A DNA stretch of 64,000 nt from Pseudomonas sp. (GTDB lineage: Bacteria; Pseudomonadota; Gammaproteobacteria; Pseudomonadales; Pseudomonadaceae), in assembly GCF_030698175.1 (NCBI RefSeq), contig NZ_JAUYNT010000029.1, forward strand, positions 186,001 to 250,000, written 5' to 3'. The notes under the pieces were generated by a model. That model was not told the origin of the DNA. It made no database searches and worked only from the letters and a program-made list of their open reading frames with translations. The translations under genes and the position numbers were made by a program. This document shows, one piece after another, positions 8,763-18,194 of this stretch (position 1 is its first letter; the number at the start of each line of letters is the position of its first letter).

Positions 8763-8785
8763 AAAAACTTCTCCCAGAAGTTTTT
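8763..8785. terminator. Secondary hairpin between cobA and oprF
   Basis: Arms AAAAACTTCT and AGAAGTTTTT enclose CCC. T-rich or A-rich flanks on both strands let it act as a backup terminator for either converging unit. Confidence 0.6.
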
Positions 8786-8792
8786 TGCAGGC

Positions 8793-8818
8793 AAAGAAAA
8801 GCCCGGCCTAAACCGGGC
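8793..8818 (-). terminator. Terminator after oprF
   Basis: On the minus strand the arms are GCCCGG and CCGGGC, followed by TTTTCTTT, about 50 nt past the oprF stop. Confidence 0.8.
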
Positions 8819-8867
8819 TTCTCTTGAGTGCCGACTCAGAGCACTGAGTCGGCATTACTACACAGTA

Positions 8868-9905
8868 TTACTGTGCAGCTTCAACACCAGCTTCTACGCG
8901 GCGGTTAACAGCGCGGCCAGCTTCAGTTGCGTTATCAGCAACTGGCTTAGCTTCACCGTGACCAACAGCGTTAACACGGTCGCCAGCTACACCGTACTGG
9001 TTAACCAGTACAGCGCGAACGGCGTCAGCACGACGAGTCGACAGGCTTTGGTTGTAAGCGTCGGTACCAACGGAGTCAGTGTGACCTTCAACTGTGGTGG
9101 TGGTTTTTGGATACTGTTGCATGAAGTCAGCCAGGCTCTTGATATCGCCATAGCTATCTTGCTTAACAACGGCTTTGTCGAAGTCGAACTTAACGTCCAA
9201 CTCAACACGCACAGCTTCAGCAACCACTACGCAACCAGTCGAATCAACAGTAGCGTTAGCTTCGGTGCCTGGGCACTTGTCGTCAGCATCACAAACACCA
9301 TCGTTGTCGCTGTCGTTGCAAACTTCAGCCACTGCTGCAACTGGAGCAACAGCGGCAGGCTTGGTGCCGCCGCCGAAGTTTACGCCCACACCGAGGCCAG
9401 CCATGTATTCGCTGTTACCAGCGTCGATGTTGTACATGCCATCCAAGCTAGCCTTGGCGAACACGTTTTCGGTGAAGTAGTACTTCACACCGGTACCTAC
9501 GTTAGCGAAGGTGCTGCGATCGCGGCCACCAGTCGAATCTTGGCCAATGCTCTGGTGAGCAAAGCCAGCAGAGACGTATGGACGCAGACCAACACCTGGG
9601 GCGCCAAAGTTATACACGGCGTCAAGGGCGCTCAGGCTGCCCTTGACGTTTTTGCCGCTGTCTTCACCACGAATATCGTGATACTCACCGTAGGACAGAG
9701 CCAACTCAACGTCGTCAGTCAGGTAGTAGCCTAGCGAACCACCAAGCAAGTTACCGTGATTACCGAGATCGCGGCTGCTATCTGGAGCGTAGTACTTAGC
9801 GAAAGCTTCAGCTTCAACAGCGCCTTGACCTTGGGCCATAGCATTGATCGAAGTCGCAGCAACCAGACTGGCAATGACTACGCCTAGAGTATTTTTCAGC
9901 TTCAT
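8868..9905 (-). CDS. oprF: Major outer-membrane porin OprF
   Basis: The mature protein combines an N-terminal eight-stranded beta-barrel, a short Asp/Cys-rich linker with a thrombospondin-type-3-like stretch (NDSDNDGVCDADDKCPG) and a C-terminal OmpA domain that binds peptidoglycan (about 225-345). The start at 9905 gives a clear signal peptide ending AMAQ. A start 17 codons upstream would add a charged extension before the signal peptide and is rejected. The 345-residue length is normal for OprF. It sits downstream of sigX, as in other pseudomonads, where SigX is known to drive oprF. Confidence 0.96.
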   Translation of the reverse strand: MKLKNTLGVVIASLVAATSINAMAQGQGAVEAEAFAKYYAPDSSRDLGNHGNLLGGSLGYYLTDDVELALSYGEYHDIRGEDSGKNVKGSLSALDAVYNFGAPGVGLRPYVSAGFAHQSIGQDSTGGRDRSTFANVGTGVKYYFTENVFAKASLDGMYNIDAGNSEYMAGLGVGVNFGGGTKPAAVAPVAAVAEVCNDSDNDGVCDADDKCPGTEANATVDSTGCVVVAEAVRVELDVKFDFDKAVVKQDSYGDIKSLADFMQQYPKTTTTVEGHTDSVGTDAYNQSLSTRRADAVRAVLVNQYGVAGDRVNAVGHGEAKPVADNATEAGRAVNRRVEAGVEAAQ

Positions 9906-10021
9906 CCGTAAATTCCTATCGTGGTGATATTGTTCAAAATTGCAGCTGTACGACAATCAAGTACAACTTAGCGGCGGACTTTAACACAGCAAAGCCCGAT
10001 ATAAATTAACTTTTTGCCTAG

Positions 10022-10612
10022 CTATTCGCCGGTTGCATCCGCAAATTTCTCACGTAAACGATCCAGCGCTCTTTTGTAACGCATCTTAGTGGCGCTCAGG
10101 CCCATGTGCATGATGTCGGCAATCTCTTGAAACTCCAGCTCTGCGACAAAACGTAGCACTAAAATCTCACGGTCAATGGGGTTTACATGCACCAGCCAAC
10201 GATCCAGCCCTGCGCGGTCTTCGGCCTTAACCGGCTTCTCTTCTATGGCCTCTTCCAGCGGATCAAGGCTTAAGGCATCCAACAAGCGCCTTTTGCGTCG
10301 TTCTTTACGGTATTGGGTAATGCACTCGTTATACGTGATGCTATATAGCCATGTTTTAAACTTGGACTTACCCTCAAAGTTTTTTAAACCATACAAAACC
10401 TTAAGCATGACCTCTTGGCAAACATCATCGGCATCACGCTCACTACCCAAATAACGGGCACAGACATTGAATAAAGTGCGCTGGTAGCGGCGCATCAATT
10501 CTTCATAAGCACGGGTGATGTGCAGTAACTCGACATTCGCCCGCGCTACCAACTCCTCATCAGAGAGTTCGCGGGGATCGTAACGCGAGGATAGCGCTTG
10601 AGTTTTATTCAA
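10022..10612 (-). CDS. sigX: ECF sigma factor SigX
   Basis: The 196-residue extracytoplasmic-function sigma factor shows region 2 (DADDVCQEVMLKVLYGLKNF, about 62-81, then FKTWLYSIT) and region 4 (REILVLRFVAELEFQEIADI, about 145-164). There is no adjacent anti-sigma gene. The neighbouring mechanosensitive channel CmpX and the membrane protein CmaX suggest envelope-stress or membrane-tension control, as proposed for the P. aeruginosa locus. It lies 116 nt upstream of oprF. Confidence 0.95.
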   Translation of the reverse strand: MNKTQALSSRYDPRELSDEELVARANVELLHITRAYEELMRRYQRTLFNVCARYLGSERDADDVCQEVMLKVLYGLKNFEGKSKFKTWLYSITYNECITQYRKERRKRRLLDALSLDPLEEAIEEKPVKAEDRAGLDRWLVHVNPIDREILVLRFVAELEFQEIADIMHMGLSATKMRYKRALDRLREKFADATGE

Positions 10613-10702
10613 AACGAAGTGGGCCGACAGTCAGGTCAAAACCGCCACAACCCATACCCCAAAGGACTGGATTAGCGACATACATTAGCAGGGTTTAGCG
10701 TA

Positions 10703-11527
10703 TTAGCGACTGCTGACACGCTGTTCGAGCAGCACCCGATTGGCCAGCGAAACCAGCTCGCCAGCGTCGGTCAGCACGATGGTTTTCACCGTGCCGATCT
10801 CTTCAATCTGCCCTTCGACCTCACCTACCTGAATTTGTTGCCCTACCTCATAGAGCTCACGAACATAAATGCCGGCCAGAATCTGCCCAGCAATCTGCCG
10901 GCTACCCAGGCCTAACGCCAGCGCCACAGCCGAACCAACCGAAATCAGCACAATGGCAATCACGTTGTTGAGCAACTCGGTTTTCACCTCCAGCTGCCCA
11001 ATCGCCACCGACAGGCTGATGATAATAATCAGCCACTGAGCAATCCGCGCCAAGCCGTTGGCGTACTCAAGCCCAACACCTTCGGCAGCGCCACGTACTA
11101 GCCCACTGAGCAGCTGCGCCGCCAATACGCCGGCGAGCAGAATTAACGCAGCACCAAACACCTTGGGCACATACAAAGCCAGCACATCGAGCGTTGCCGA
11201 GACCCGCTCAAGACCCAACTGATCAACCGCCGAGACCAAAAACACCAGCAACACAAACCAATAAATGATTTTGCCAATCAGGGTCGAAACCGGCACTTGA
11301 ATGCCCACCCGCGCCAGCAACTTGGTTAGCCCGGTGCCGGCCATCAGGCGATCAAGGCCAATCTTGGCCAGAACCTTGGACAGCAAAGTATCGAGCAACT
11401 TAGCCAGCACAAAGCCGAGCAAAACCAGAACCATTGCCACGATCAGGTTCGGGATAAAAACTGCAACTTTTGACCAAACCGCTGCCATAGCACCGACCAA
11501 GCCTTGTGTTACCGGATCAAATTCCAT
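10703..11527 (-). CDS. cmpX: Small mechanosensitive-type membrane protein CmpX
   Basis: The 274-residue protein has about five hydrophobic helices (about 17-41, 70-95, 110-135, 150-175, 180-205) and a short cytoplasmic C-terminus, and it resembles the MscS-like/TM-helix repeat family. LGLGSRQIAGQILAGIYV is the MscS-like pore-lining segment. It lies 2 nt after crfX. In pseudomonads it is linked to sigX activity; the sequence itself supports only the channel-like fold and the conserved neighbourhood. Confidence 0.9.
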   Translation of the reverse strand: MEFDPVTQGLVGAMAAVWSKVAVFIPNLIVAMVLVLLGFVLAKLLDTLLSKVLAKIGLDRLMAGTGLTKLLARVGIQVPVSTLIGKIIYWFVLLVFLVSAVDQLGLERVSATLDVLALYVPKVFGAALILLAGVLAAQLLSGLVRGAAEGVGLEYANGLARIAQWLIIIISLSVAIGQLEVKTELLNNVIAIVLISVGSAVALALGLGSRQIAGQILAGIYVRELYEVGQQIQVGEVEGQIEEIGTVKTIVLTDAGELVSLANRVLLEQRVSSR

Positions 11528-11529
11528 AA

Positions 11530-11775
11530 TTAATCAGCCTTATTAGCAGTGCTGTTGGAGGCTTTACGCCGTGAGACAGGGGCCAGATGTGGCGAGCCTT
11601 TGCTGACTGCCAGCATGGTGGCGCCGAACCAATGGCCGATCAGGCTGAACATCTCGCCAGCGCCGATTTGCCGATTGGCGGTTTTCAATACCCGGCCCAG
11701 ACACGCATCGTCATCATGGGTCGATGGCGCAGTATTGAGTAGCTCACGCAGGGACTGTTCAAAAGGATCGTGCAT
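11530..11775 (-). CDS. crfX: CrfX family small protein
   Basis: This small soluble protein of 81 residues lies between cmaX and cmpX. The start at 11775 (MHDPFEQSLRELLN) has a GAGG Shine-Dalgarno six bases upstream; an upstream in-frame start at 11808 is less likely. Its biochemical role is unknown. The name rests on position and on resemblance to the Pseudomonas protein encoded next to cmpX. Confidence 0.85.
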   Translation of the reverse strand: MHDPFEQSLRELLNTAPSTHDDDACLGRVLKTANRQIGAGEMFSLIGHWFGATMLAVSKGSPHLAPVSRRKASNSTANKAD

Positions 11776-11828
11776 ACGCACCTCGGGGTTCATGTCGGCT
11801 AGACGCATTGAGACGCGAGCAAGTCACG

Positions 11829-12824
11829 TCATAGCCAGCGCAAGCGGCGAAACAGCCACCACTGGCCGAAGGTCAAGGCGCCCATCAATCCGCACACCAG
11901 GATAAAGGCATAGGGCAACTCTGCCCCCGGAATACCGCCGACGTTAATGCCGAGTAAACCCGTTAAAAAACTCAGCGGCAGGAAAAAACCGGTAATGATG
12001 CCGAAGCGATACATGGTGCGATTCATCTGCTCGGACATGCGTCGGTGTTCAGACTCCAGAATCAGCGCAACACGCTCACGAATCAGCTCAAGCTCTTCCA
12101 GATAGCGGGTCAGGTGGTTATTTAACTCATTCCAGTAACCGCAGGCATCTGGGCTAAACCATGCGCGCTTATTGCTGGCCAGCTGCGCATAAATATCCCG
12201 TTGCGGCGCCAGAAAGCGGCGCAAGCTGGCCGAACGTCGGCGAATCTGCTGCAACTGTGCATGATCAGGAACATAGCGGTCGTCGCTGTCAATCCGCTCC
12301 TCTTCAACATCAACGGGTTCGGTCAGCCCTATCACCAAGGTTTCTATTTTGCTGGTGAGCAGACTGGCCAAGCCCAAGATCAAGTCCGAGGTATTCTTCG
12401 GCCCACGCCCCTCGGTGAGTTGCTCAACCAAGTCGCTTACCGCCCGCAAGGGCCGCATGCGCATGGAGATAACGCGCCGGGCGTCAGCAAAAATGCGCAC
12501 CGAGACCATATCCTCAGGCTCGGCACCGGGATTGAGATTGACCCCACGCAAAAACAGCAGCATCTCATCGCCCGGCAAGCTCAATAAGCGTGGCCGGGTG
12601 TTTTCTTCGAGCAGCAAATCGCAGCTGAATTCGCTAAGCCCACTGCGCTGGCGCAGCCACTCTTGCGCCAGCGGGTGACTGCGATCCCAGTGCAGCCAAA
12701 GACTTTCGTCAGGCTGCAAGATCAGCTGATCCAAATCCTCACAGCCAAGCTCGCGGGCCCCGCCTGCGCCATCCAGCACAAACCCCTGCACCAGGCCGCA
12801 CGCCTCATTTATATCTTCGTGCAT
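11829..12824 (-). CDS. cmaX: CorA-like divalent-cation transporter CmaX (ZntB subfamily)
   Basis: This is a CorA-superfamily inner-membrane protein of 331 residues: a long soluble N-terminal domain, a coiled helix (about 200-265) and two C-terminal membrane helices. The loop signature is GINVGG, where Mg-specific CorA has GMN, which is typical of ZntB-type members. Start 12824 is preferred because MHED stands about nine residues before the conserved GLVQGFVLDG; 12836 is an alternative. It is first in the cmaX-crfX-cmpX run. Zn or Mg specificity cannot be decided here. Confidence 0.88.
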   Translation of the reverse strand: MHEDINEACGLVQGFVLDGAGGARELGCEDLDQLILQPDESLWLHWDRSHPLAQEWLRQRSGLSEFSCDLLLEENTRPRLLSLPGDEMLLFLRGVNLNPGAEPEDMVSVRIFADARRVISMRMRPLRAVSDLVEQLTEGRGPKNTSDLILGLASLLTSKIETLVIGLTEPVDVEEERIDSDDRYVPDHAQLQQIRRRSASLRRFLAPQRDIYAQLASNKRAWFSPDACGYWNELNNHLTRYLEELELIRERVALILESEHRRMSEQMNRTMYRFGIITGFFLPLSFLTGLLGINVGGIPGAELPYAFILVCGLMGALTFGQWWLFRRLRWL

Positions 12825-12903
12825 TGCTATTTCCATGACGCGCTTAAGCACAGCCGCAAGCCCAGCGTTAAACTACCAGCATGCAAAACAGGCTGACGAG
12901 CAG

Positions 12904-13392
12904 TTAAGCCGGCATAGCCAGCGCTTGTGGCGACACGATCACGCCGTTGTTGTCGGCATATAGGTACTCACCCGGCCGGAAAGTCACGCCGCCAAAGGTT
13001 ACGACCACATTCAGGTCACCAATGCCGCGCTTGTCGGTCTTCATCGGATGACTGGCCAGTGCTTGCACGCCTAAATGGGTTTGCGCGATCACATCGACGT
13101 CGCGAACGCAGCCATACACCAGCAAGCCTTCCCAGCCATTTTGGGCGGCTTTTTCGGCCAGCATGTCGCCCAGCAAGGCGCGGCGCAGCGAGCCGCCACC
13201 ATCAACCACCAGGACTTTACCTTTGCCGTTCAGCTCGACTTGATCCTTGACCAGCGAGTTATCTTCGAAGCATTTGATGGTGACTATCTCGCCACCAAAG
13301 GAGTCGCGGCCGCCGAAATTACTGAACATCGGCTCAACCACCTGTACCAACTCTGGATAGGCGTCGCACAAATCTGGGGTTATGTAGTGCAT
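12904..13392 (-). CDS. rraA: RraA family protein (RNase E inhibitor-like/aldolase-fold)
   Basis: The 162-residue RraA-family protein has the conserved [23 protein letters not shown] region (about 58-80) and [11 protein letters not shown] (about 92-102). In E. coli RraA binds the C-terminal scaffold of RNase E. Some pseudomonad members act instead as 4-hydroxy-4-methyl-2-oxoglutarate aldolases, and the GD...R-D metal/substrate residues of that activity are present, so either role is possible. Confidence 0.9.
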   Translation of the reverse strand: MHYITPDLCDAYPELVQVVEPMFSNFGGRDSFGGEIVTIKCFEDNSLVKDQVELNGKGKVLVVDGGGSLRRALLGDMLAEKAAQNGWEGLLVYGCVRDVDVIAQTHLGVQALASHPMKTDKRGIGDLNVVVTFGGVTFRPGEYLYADNNGVIVSPQALAMPA

Positions 13393-13477
13393 GGCAAAGC
13401 TCCGTTAGAAATCAAAAATCAAACATCAACACCAATTCGGGCGACCTGAAAACTGCGCCCCCAACCCCGGCGCAGCG

Positions 13478-14467
13478 CTACAGTTTAGCCGTGTCTGGCA
13501 GCGCCGAAAACGCCTCGGGCAAACACTGCTGGCGCAACCAATGCTCAACCAGCGGCCAGACTTCGCGCTGTGCCTGCTTGCTCACCAGCATCTCGACATG
13601 GCCAAAGTCATCGGTGAAGCCACTCTTGCGGCCCAGACAGAGGTATTCACGGACGGCCGAGCCAAATTGCTTGAGCAGTTTGCGGCAGGCCCACGGCGGA
13701 TCTTGTCGATCTCCCTCAGCGCTCACCGCCAGCACCGGCACCCTAACCTCGGCAAGCCCGGCCCACCAGTCACGCTCAACGTCACCGAAACGACCAAACA
13801 AACCGTGCCAGCGCAGGCTTTCCAACGCTAGCCCAATGGGCTCATCTTCCGGCCCACGCTTGAGCCGCGAGCCGGAAATATGCGCGAAGCGCTTAAGCAA
13901 CAAGCGTCCACCCCACTCCACGGGCGGCATTTTCAGCGGCCAATAGACCCGGCTAATTTGACTGCCAAATAGCGCCACGGAGGCCGCGTCTTGCTCGCTC
14001 AAGTAATGCCCGCCCAAGGCGGCGGTCAGTGTCGTGCCGCCGAGGGAATGGCCAATCCAATGCGGCGCCTGCAGGGTTTGTTCACGGACAAAAGCGGCGA
14101 TCGCCGGCAGATCATAGCGGGCATAGTCGCTGACCCGATTAGCCTTGTAGTGCTGATTGCGTGGCGACAAGCCATGCCCGCGCATCTCGGCAATCCATAC
14201 ATCAAAACCACTGCGCGCCAAATGCGCGCCCAAACCAATGGCTTTGGGCGAATACCAAAAACGCCGATTAGAGAAACTGCCATGCAGCAAAATCACCGGA
14301 ACACCGCGAGCCTGCTCAAAACCTGGCAAGCCCAAGCGAGTCAGCGCCAACTCGACGGTGGAATCAGGACTATTACCCGGCTTTAGACGATAAACATCCT
14401 CGGTCAGGTCATTACGAAACTCGGCGCTCATCAGCGCCACGGGGAAAAGCTCACTGCTGCTGTGCAT
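13478..14467 (-). CDS. Alpha/beta-hydrolase (esterase/lipase-like)
   Basis: The 329-residue alpha/beta-hydrolase fold has an oxyanion-type VILLHGSFSNRRFW (about 59-72), a nucleophile elbow GHSLGG (about 145-150) and a late DDFGHVEML that could supply the catalytic histidine. No signal peptide is seen. Its position between rraA and ppsA matches a predicted esterase gene in other pseudomonads. The substrate is unknown. A start at 14431 is also possible, since no clear Shine-Dalgarno precedes 14467. Confidence 0.85.
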   Translation of the reverse strand: MHSSSELFPVALMSAEFRNDLTEDVYRLKPGNSPDSTVELALTRLGLPGFEQARGVPVILLHGSFSNRRFWYSPKAIGLGAHLARSGFDVWIAEMRGHGLSPRNQHYKANRVSDYARYDLPAIAAFVREQTLQAPHWIGHSLGGTTLTAALGGHYLSEQDAASVALFGSQISRVYWPLKMPPVEWGGRLLLKRFAHISGSRLKRGPEDEPIGLALESLRWHGLFGRFGDVERDWWAGLAEVRVPVLAVSAEGDRQDPPWACRKLLKQFGSAVREYLCLGRKSGFTDDFGHVEMLVSKQAQREVWPLVEHWLRQQCLPEAFSALPDTAKL

Positions 14468-14536
14468 AGTGTTTCTGGCATAAAAAGGACGAGGCTCAGG
14501 ACGAGTGAAAACTACTGCGCTCGATTATGCGGCGTT

Positions 14537-14595
14537 AAAAGCAGACTCAAAATGCTCATTTACAACTCGTAAACTGCGCTTTTTCGTCTGCTTTT
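14537..14595. repeat. 59-bp imperfect palindrome downstream of ppsA
   Basis: Outer arms AAAAGCAGAC (14537-14546) and GTCTGCTTTT (14586-14595) enclose a nested hairpin TTTAC-AACTC-GTAAA. It is probably one copy of a dispersed intergenic element. Its position after the ppsA stop and its T-rich arm allow a terminator role as well. Confidence 0.7.
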
Positions 14596-14666
14596 GCCTT
14601 GCCTAACCTTCGCTCGCTACGTTTTCACGCGACCTGAAGCCCCGCCCATTTACTGATGAATGGCGA

Positions 14667-17036
14667 TTACGCCTGGCTTTCGGCCAGGAACAACCAGGTA
14701 TCGAGCACTGAGTCGGGGTTCAGCGAAACGCTTTCAATCCCCTGCTCCATCAACCACTTGGCCAAGTCTGGATGATCGGATGGGCCCTGACCGCAGATGC
14801 CGATGTATTTATTGGCCTTACGGCACGCTTGAATGGCATTCGACAGCAGCTTTTTAACCGCCGGATTACGCTCATCAAACAGGTGCGCAATGATCCCGGA
14901 ATCCCGATCCAGGCCCAGGGTCAACTGGGTCAGGTCGTTGGAACCAATCGAGAAACCATCGAAAAACTCGAGGAACTCTTCGGCCAAAATCGCGTTAGAG
15001 GGCAGCTCGCACATCATGATCACGCGCAGGCCGTTCTCGCCACGGGACAAACCGTTGCTGGCCAACAGCTCAATCACCTGGCTAGCCTCGCCCAAGGTGC
15101 GCACGAACGGCACCATGATCTCGACGTTGGTCAGGCCCATCTCATTGCGGACTTTCTTCAGTGCCCGGCATTCCAGCTCGAAGCAATCACGGAAGGATTC
15201 ACTGATATAGCGCGAGGCGCCACGGAAACCCAGCATCGGATTTTCTTCTTCCGGCTCGTACAGCTTGCCGCCGATCAGGTTGGCGTATTCGTTGGACTTA
15301 AAATCCGACAAACGCACTATCACCTTCTTCGGCCAGAAAGCCGCGGCCAGGGTACTGATGCCCTCGACCAGTTTCTCGACATAGAAGCCCACCGGATCGC
15401 CATAACCGGCGATGCGCTTCTCGACACTGTCTTTGATCTCGGCCGGCAAGCTGGCGAAATTCAGCAGCGCTTTTGGATGCACACCGATCATGCGATTGAT
15501 GATGAATTCGAGCCGTGCCAAGCCTACGCCTTCGTTTGGCAACTGGGCGAAATCGAAGGCGCGATCGGGGTTACCGACGTTCATCATGATCTTGAACGGC
15601 AGATCCGGCATGGCATCGACGGAGTTCTTGCGGATATCAAAACCCAGCTCACCTTCAAAGATAAAGCCGGTATCACCCTCGGCGCAGGACACGGTAACGC
15701 CCTGACCATCTTGCAATACATGGGTTGCATTGCCGCAACCGACCACCGCCGGAATGCCTAATTCGCGGGCAATAATCGCCGCGTGACAGGTACGCCCACC
15801 GCGATTAGTGACGATGGCACTGGCGCGCTTCATTACCGGCTCCCAGTCCGGATCGGTCATATCGGAGACCAACACATCGCCCGGCTGGACTTTGTCCATC
15901 TCCGAGACGTCATGAATAATCCGCACCTTGCCGGCGCCGATGCGCTGACCGATGGCGCGGCCCTCGACCAAGACCGTGCCTTTCTCTTTGAGCAGGTAAC
16001 GCTCCATGACATTGATATTGGTGCGACTTTTAACCGTTTCCGGGCGGGCCTGAACGATATAGAGCTTGCCGTCATCGCCATCTTTGGCCCATTCGATGTC
16101 CATCGGCCGGCCATAGTGCTTCTCGATGATCAGCGCCTGCTTGGCCAACTCGGTGACTTCGGCATCACTCAAGCAAAAACGCGCGCGATCGGCGAGATCA
16201 ACATCCACCACTTTAACCGACTTCCCGGCGCGAGCTTCGTCGCCGTAAACCATCTTGATCGCTTTGCTGCCCAGATTACGGCGCAAGATCGCGGGGCGAC
16301 CGGCCTCCAGGGTTTGCTTGTGCACATAAAACTCGTCCGGATTGACCGCGCCCTGCACCACGGTTTCACCCAGGCCATAGGCGCCGGTGATAAACACCAC
16401 GTCGCGAAAGCCTGACTCGGTATCCAGCGTGAACAACACCCCGGCAGTACCGGTTTCGGAGCGCACCATGCGCTGCACGCCCGCCGACAAGGCGACCAAT
16501 TTATGGTCGAAGCCCTGGTGCACGCGATAAGCGATGGCGCGATCGTTGAACAACGAGGCGAAGACTTCTTTGGCGGCGCGAATCACGTTGTCGACGCCAC
16601 AGATATTCAAAAAGGTTTCTTGCTGGCCGGCAAAGGAGGCGTCGGGCAAGTCTTCGGCGGTGGCCGATGAGCGTACAGCCACGGCCATATGCGGGTTGCC
16701 GGCCGACATCTGGGCAAAAGCCGTGCGAATGTCGCTGTTTAAACGCTCAGGAAACTCGGCGTCCATCACCCATTGGCGAATTTGTGCGCCAGTTTTAGTC
16801 AAGGCATTGATGTCATCGACATCCAGCGCGTCCAGCGCCGCATGAATTTGCTCATTCAGGCCACTGAGCTCAAGAAAATCACGATAGGCCTGAGCGGTGG
16901 TGGCAAAACCACCGGGAACCGATACACCGGCGCCAGCAAGATTGCTGATCATCTCGCCGAGGGATGCGTTCTTGCCCCCTACATGCTCAACATCAGCAAT
17001 GCCGAGCTTATCGAGGGAAACTACGTAATCTACCAA
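14667..17036 (-). CDS. ppsA: Phosphoenolpyruvate synthase
   Basis: PpsA converts pyruvate and ATP to phosphoenolpyruvate, AMP and phosphate for gluconeogenesis. The 789-residue protein has the N-terminal ATP-grasp domain ([11 protein letters not shown], 20-30), the phosphohistidine domain with [20 protein letters not shown] (active His about 420) and the C-terminal PEP/pyruvate TIM barrel ending in [12 protein letters not shown]. The start is TTG at 17036 behind GGAGAGATCACC, giving [12 protein letters not shown]. The gene is divergent from its regulator ppsR. Confidence 0.96.
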   Translation of the reverse strand: MVDYVVSLDKLGIADVEHVGGKNASLGEMISNLAGAGVSVPGGFATTAQAYRDFLELSGLNEQIHAALDALDVDDINALTKTGAQIRQWVMDAEFPERLNSDIRTAFAQMSAGNPHMAVAVRSSATAEDLPDASFAGQQETFLNICGVDNVIRAAKEVFASLFNDRAIAYRVHQGFDHKLVALSAGVQRMVRSETGTAGVLFTLDTESGFRDVVFITGAYGLGETVVQGAVNPDEFYVHKQTLEAGRPAILRRNLGSKAIKMVYGDEARAGKSVKVVDVDLADRARFCLSDAEVTELAKQALIIEKHYGRPMDIEWAKDGDDGKLYIVQARPETVKSRTNINVMERYLLKEKGTVLVEGRAIGQRIGAGKVRIIHDVSEMDKVQPGDVLVSDMTDPDWEPVMKRASAIVTNRGGRTCHAAIIARELGIPAVVGCGNATHVLQDGQGVTVSCAEGDTGFIFEGELGFDIRKNSVDAMPDLPFKIMMNVGNPDRAFDFAQLPNEGVGLARLEFIINRMIGVHPKALLNFASLPAEIKDSVEKRIAGYGDPVGFYVEKLVEGISTLAAAFWPKKVIVRLSDFKSNEYANLIGGKLYEPEEENPMLGFRGASRYISESFRDCFELECRALKKVRNEMGLTNVEIMVPFVRTLGEASQVIELLASNGLSRGENGLRVIMMCELPSNAILAEEFLEFFDGFSIGSNDLTQLTLGLDRDSGIIAHLFDERNPAVKKLLSNAIQACRKANKYIGICGQGPSDHPDLAKWLMEQGIESVSLNPDSVLDTWLFLAESQA

Positions 17037-17191
17037 GGTGATCTCTCCAGTGATGTTTTGAAAAGGCGGCTAGTGGATAAGCTCAGCATGCCGACAGGCT
17101 GTTAACCGAGACGTTCCGTGCTGCGGTGGTCGGCCCTTTAAAAATAAGTAACAATGCCATCTGGTAAGAGCCGCTAAATGCGCGGCCCATG

Positions 17192-17339
17192 ATAGCCAAG
17201 AATCGTCACAACCTTAAGATCTTTAGTGCAAATGAAAGGATCTGCTTTTTTCAGCTCCGACGGTCATAGCCAAGAATCGTCACAACCTTAAGGCCTTTGG
17301 CGCAAATGAAACGATCTGCTTTTTTCATCTCCGATGGTA
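17192..17339 (+). repeat. 74-bp tandem duplication across the ppsR start
   Basis: Copy one (17192-17265) and copy two (17266-17339) are about 90% identical with a 74-bp period. Each contains the upstream leader, an ATG (17232 and 17306) and the first codons of ppsR. Copy one therefore encodes a 19-residue peptide (MKGSAFFSSDG then eight residues, stop at 17291) ending just before the true start. Copy two is joined to the full gene. Confidence 0.9.
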
Positions 17340-18124
17340 CCGGTATAACGGCCGAAGCACTCGGTCAGAGTCTACTGGCCCAATTCGAAAACATTGCCTT
17401 CAGTAAGTTCACCCGCCCCTACATCGACAGTGTTGAAAAAGCCCGCGCCATGGTACAGCAAATCAACGCTGCCGCCGTCAACGACGGGGCTCGGCCGATT
17501 ATTTTCGACACCGTGGTCAACCAAGATATTCGCGACATCCTGGCCGAATCCGACGGCTTTATGATCGATATCTTCTCCAGTTTTCTGGCCCCACTGGAGC
17601 AAGAGCTAACCTCGCACTCCTCCTATTCGGTCGGCAAATCCCACTCGATCAACTCCAATTCCAACTACATGGAGCGTATCGACGCGGTTAATTTTGCCCT
17701 GGATAACGACGATGGCGCCCGCACCCACTACTACAACAAGGCCGATTTGATTCTGGTGGGCGTCTCGCGTTGCGGCAAAACTCCGACCTGTCTGTACATG
17801 GCCTTGCAATATGGCATCCGCGCGGCGAACTACCCGCTGACCGAAGATGACATGGAACACCTGCAACTGCCCGCCGCCCTCAAAGCCTTCAAACACAAGC
17901 TGTTCGGCCTGACCATCGACCCCGACCGCCTGACCGCGATTCGCAACGAGCGCAAACCCAACAGCCGCTACGCCAGCTTTGCCCAGTGCGAATTCGAAGT
18001 GCGCGAAGTGGAAAACCTGTTTCGCCGCGAGAACATCCCGCACATCAACTCCACGCATTTTTCGGTGGAAGAAATCTCCGCCAAAATCCTGGTGGAAAAA
18101 GGTGTGGAACGACGTTTGAAGTAA
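17306..18124 (+). CDS. ppsR: PEP synthase regulatory protein (kinase/pyrophosphorylase)
   Basis: This 272-residue DUF299-family protein inactivates and reactivates PEP synthase by ADP-dependent phosphorylation and phosphate-dependent dephosphorylation of a threonine. It begins [20 protein letters not shown], with the P-loop-like [10 protein letters not shown] at about 152-161. ATG 17306 is preferred over an upstream TTG at 17297 because it begins the conserved block. It is divergent from ppsA, and its start lies within the 74-bp duplication. Confidence 0.95.
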   Translation: MKRSAFFISDGTGITAEALGQSLLAQFENIAFSKFTRPYIDSVEKARAMVQQINAAAVNDGARPIIFDTVVNQDIRDILAESDGFMIDIFSSFLAPLEQELTSHSSYSVGKSHSINSNSNYMERIDAVNFALDNDDGARTHYYNKADLILVGVSRCGKTPTCLYMALQYGIRAANYPLTEDDMEHLQLPAALKAFKHKLFGLTIDPDRLTAIRNERKPNSRYASFAQCEFEVREVENLFRRENIPHINSTHFSVEEISAKILVEKGVERRLK

Positions 18125-18194
18125 AACGCGAAATGGCATCGCACCAACCCCATGCCAATCCAGCCAAGGTGGCCCGCCGTAGAACTCTTGCGAC

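Noticed and set aside
8610-9734. 374-residue plus-strand open frame across oprF
   Set aside because: It is the antisense shadow of oprF. The minus-strand frame has the signal peptide and OmpA domain.
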